From contig OZ025206.1 in assembly GCA_964019055.1 (NCBI GenBank), positions 10,461,486-10,525,485 on the forward strand: 64,000 nt of DNA, given 5' to 3'. The notes beneath the pieces were generated by a model. It saw only the letters and a list, made by a program, of their open reading frames with translations. It was not told where the DNA came from and did not search any database. Of the stretch, positions 61,692-64,000 are shown piece by piece (position 1 is the first letter of the stretch; every line of letters starts with the position of its first letter). Made by a program: the position numbers and the translations under genes. Source of the stretch: Anthopleura xanthogrammica (Eukaryota; Cnidaria; Anthozoa; Actiniaria; Actiniidae).

Positions 61692-63260
61692 TCCCTACTG
61701 GAGTATTTAATCTAGTTCAGGCTTGAGATTGCACTCTGTATTTAGATTTGGAATCACTCAGAATGTTCAAAATAGATGTTCCAGTGAGCTTAATAACCAT
61801 AATAACCATATAATGTATAGTTTCAAGCAAAGTTGGAGTAGATAATTTCCTACATTTACTCCAACCTTAACTTAAGTGGACATTGAAAAAATAGGTGTGC
61901 TTGACATGTGCTACATGCAGTTATGAAGCATGACAACCCATTCCTTGGCCAATCAGAAAGCCAGATTTATGTCCATTATTTTATAGTGTTTCATGTTCAA
62001 TTCAGCCAATCTAGGAGGAATAGGCACTTCAAAAATAGGGTACAGTACAGTGGGGGAGTACTTTAGTGACAGGGGGTGAAAATCATGTCTGTATGAAGAT
62101 GAATAAATATTGGCAGATCTTCCCAACTATAGAGTTGCTGTCTGCAACATCTTCAGAGGCTGTATGTCATCGAGGCTGTAAATCCTAGTCATAGAGAGAA
62201 ATCCTAGTCATTTGAGTTTAGTTTAGAAAATGCTGTTGGGTCCTTGTCTCTTGCAGCCAGTCGAGCTGTAGGACAGATATTGGCTGCCACTTCCCTCTCA
62301 CACAAAGTTAAAGACAAATCAGAGTTGAGTCAAAGTTTATTTATTTGTGACATATCCACAACGGTAAACAGTTGATACAACATAATACAAGAACCAAATT
62401 ATATGTATGATAATTATCATCCTAAAAATGAAATGCAATGAACAAAAAGTTGTTTTTACTTTACGATTTACTCATTTCTATCCTTCCTTAACAAGACGTT
62501 TCTCAATATTCTAGAGTAAATGGATAGTTGGCAAAATTCTGAGAATTAAAACTTAGAGGTAAAAAAACCTTTAACAAAATTTAATCAAACGTAGATGAAA
62601 AAGATAACGAGTTTTACTCGAAAATTAGAATAAGTACTTGTTCGCTCGAAACACTGCAATTAATGCTTAATGTGCTAAATTTTAAGCTCGATTTAAGCAT
62701 CGAGTTAACAGCCAATAAAGCTATAACAGTGCCAAAATGCAAGATTTCAATTTCACTAGAAATTGAAATTTTGCATGAGAAAGGGGAAAAAAATGCACAG
62801 AAGTGATGCATATTTTATCAGAAGAATTAAAAAATAAACTAACTCATTAAATTTCGAATTTATTTAATGTTTAAGTATTATCGGCATTGAGTATTTGCCG
62901 AAGAGGACTAACTAGTGTCTATGACATTATTTTAGCTGGTTAGGTTAACATACATTAGTTGTTTTTATTAGCTTTCGATGTATCTTAAAAGTCATTTTTA
63001 TCTCCCTCATGTGTTACAGGGGATCATAGACTGAGGATTAATGACATAACAAACAAGTGGAGGGTAGCACTTGGGGATCCCTTATTAAGTTTCCTAGAGT
63101 ATTATCCTAAGGGAATTATTAGACTATTCACTCATCTTACTGCCTGTGGCGGTAGTGATGATACGCTAGTCTCGCACACAGAACAAAACCAAACAACTCA
63201 TCTTACTCGTAAGAACAATTGTTTCTTACGATGCTTAAATTAATCCATTTTTTCTGCTGT

Positions 63261-63961
63261 TTACTTCTTCTCCTCGACGTTTTTGCTTCTCCTCTTAAAG
63301 AACCCACTTCCCTTTTTCTCTTTCTTGTCTGGGGTCGAGGGTTTGGTTGGTGTATCTGGTGCTTTGGAGCACTCTTGTACGTGTTGAATCCAGAAGTTCA
63401 AATCATCCTAGGGAAAAGGCATGACAATCAACATAAGAAAATGTTCTTTACAGATATACAATTTTTGCTTAAAGTTTTTTGGTGGTGATGGTAAGATTAG
63501 CCTACTACGCAGATGCTTTTAGGGTCATCATGCAACGCTTCTCTCCCCAGGAGAGAAACGTTTGTGAGGATGTGATGAGCCTAAGAACGTCTGCGAAGGA
63601 GACTGACAAGGGGTGATAAGTGTTTGAGATAGAGAGAAGAATGAGAAACTCAATTCACAAAAAAACATGTGAATAGACCTTTACCAGATTCCCTTGAATG
63701 ACCACAGAACATAAGATTCAATTACTGCATTTTGTCTACTAACTCCAGCCTCGCCTTGAGAGTATTGTTTTGTAGTCAGTCAAGTGAATTCAGGAAAGGT
63801 CTATAAGAAGGAAACTTTAAACACCATGGAGGAAAAACGTTTGGAACAGTTGATGTTTATTCACTTGTTGTATTCAACACACCAATGCAGTTGCTACTTG
63901 TAATCACTGAAGACTTACCTCATCTTTAGCTTGAAACAGGAATTCTTGACCAGAACTGACT
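63261..63961 (-). CDS. Beta-spectrin C-terminus (end of PH domain), 5'-partial
   Basis: Two exons: 63919-63961 (VSSGQEFLFQAKDE) and 63261-63407 (DDLNFWIQHVQE followed by a basic tail and stop), joined in frame at a GT-AG intron. The combination GQEFLFQAKDE + DLNFWIQ is the last strand and C-terminal helix of the spectrin-type pleckstrin homology domain, which binds inositol phospholipids at the plasma membrane. The tail ends KKGSGFFKRR...EEKK, as the C-termini of non-erythroid beta-spectrins often do. Only about 62 residues are inside the window; the actin-binding CH domains and spectrin repeats should lie to the right of base 64000. Which beta-spectrin paralogue it is cannot be decided here. 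Confidence 0.8.
63493..63606. mobile_element. GC-rich fold-back, copy in beta-spectrin intron
   Basis: Diverged copy of 47279-47380: TAGCCTACTACGCAGATGC and inverted GCGAAGGAGACT ends with the core CTCTCCCCAGGAGAGAA. It sits between the last two spectrin exons. Confidence 0.6.
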
Positions 63962-64000
63962 CTGCAATGAAAGACAAAAAGGCATCAGCAACAGAAATGA

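Larger units (their letters stand above)
61139..63260. other. Convergent spacer ERLEC1-beta-spectrin
   Basis: Holds the 3' UTRs of both convergent genes and two fold-back elements (61424-61586, 61583-61691). Short frames after AG sites at 62259 and 63018 resemble exons but match nothing I know and lead nowhere. Confidence 0.6.

Noticed and set aside
62259..62375. Exon-like frame after an AG at 62259 as a further ERLEC1 exon
   Set aside because: ERLEC1 already ends properly at 61138 with the family C-terminus, and the peptide matches nothing known to me.
63018..63215. Frame after CTGTTACAG-like acceptor as an exon
   Set aside because: GTGTTACAG is a fair acceptor, but the peptide is unfamiliar, ends in repeat-like sequence and has no partner exons.

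Overview
This is animal nuclear DNA: AT-rich, with every recognisable gene split by short GT-AG introns and with introns and spacers full of small non-autonomous transposons. The gene content (CFAP70, DTD1, CoREST/RCOR, ERLEC1, beta-spectrin and a secreted VWA protein), the compact introns and the repeat types suit an invertebrate. I infer a cnidarian, probably an anthozoan such as a stony coral or sea anemone. That placement is inference, since nothing here is taxon-diagnostic by itself.

Layout. (1) 92-13525, minus: CFAP70, a ciliary axoneme protein, 29 coding exons present (1096 residues in frame), lacking only the last exon(s) beyond the left edge. A perfect 14-bp palindrome matching the ciliary X-box at 13 of 14 positions and a YY1-type site lie just upstream. 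(2) 13.7-19.3 kb: repeat-rich spacer. (3) 19337-26902, plus: DTD1 (D-aminoacyl-tRNA deacylase), 6 exons, 224 aa, polyA signal 68 nt after the stop. (4) 27-29.9 kb: spacer. (5) 29875-42072, plus: CoREST (RCOR), 16 exons, about 539 aa, ELM2-SANT1-(GATA-like C4 finger)-coiled coil-SANT2; the finger is absent from vertebrate RCOR proteins as I know them. (6) 42.1-46.5 kb: spacer, possibly including a long RCOR 3' UTR. (7) 46548-50097, minus: secreted von Willebrand A-domain protein, 5 exons, 699 aa. (8) 52533-61138, plus: ERLEC1 (ER lectin with two MRH domains), 17 exons, 478 aa. (9) 63261-63961, minus: the last two exons of a beta-spectrin (end of the PH domain and a basic tail), running off the right edge.

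The genes are unrelated housekeeping or tissue genes, not an operon or pathway cluster. All exon chains were built by hand from splice sites and keep frame throughout. Non-coding content includes several fold-back/MITE families with copies in different genes, a tRNA-derived SINE family, two very long tetranucleotide microsatellites, an intronic minisatellite grown from a CoREST exon end, and two near-identical 89-bp copies of a hairpin that may come from Penelope-like elements. I found no virus, CRISPR array, rRNA or intact tRNA gene.
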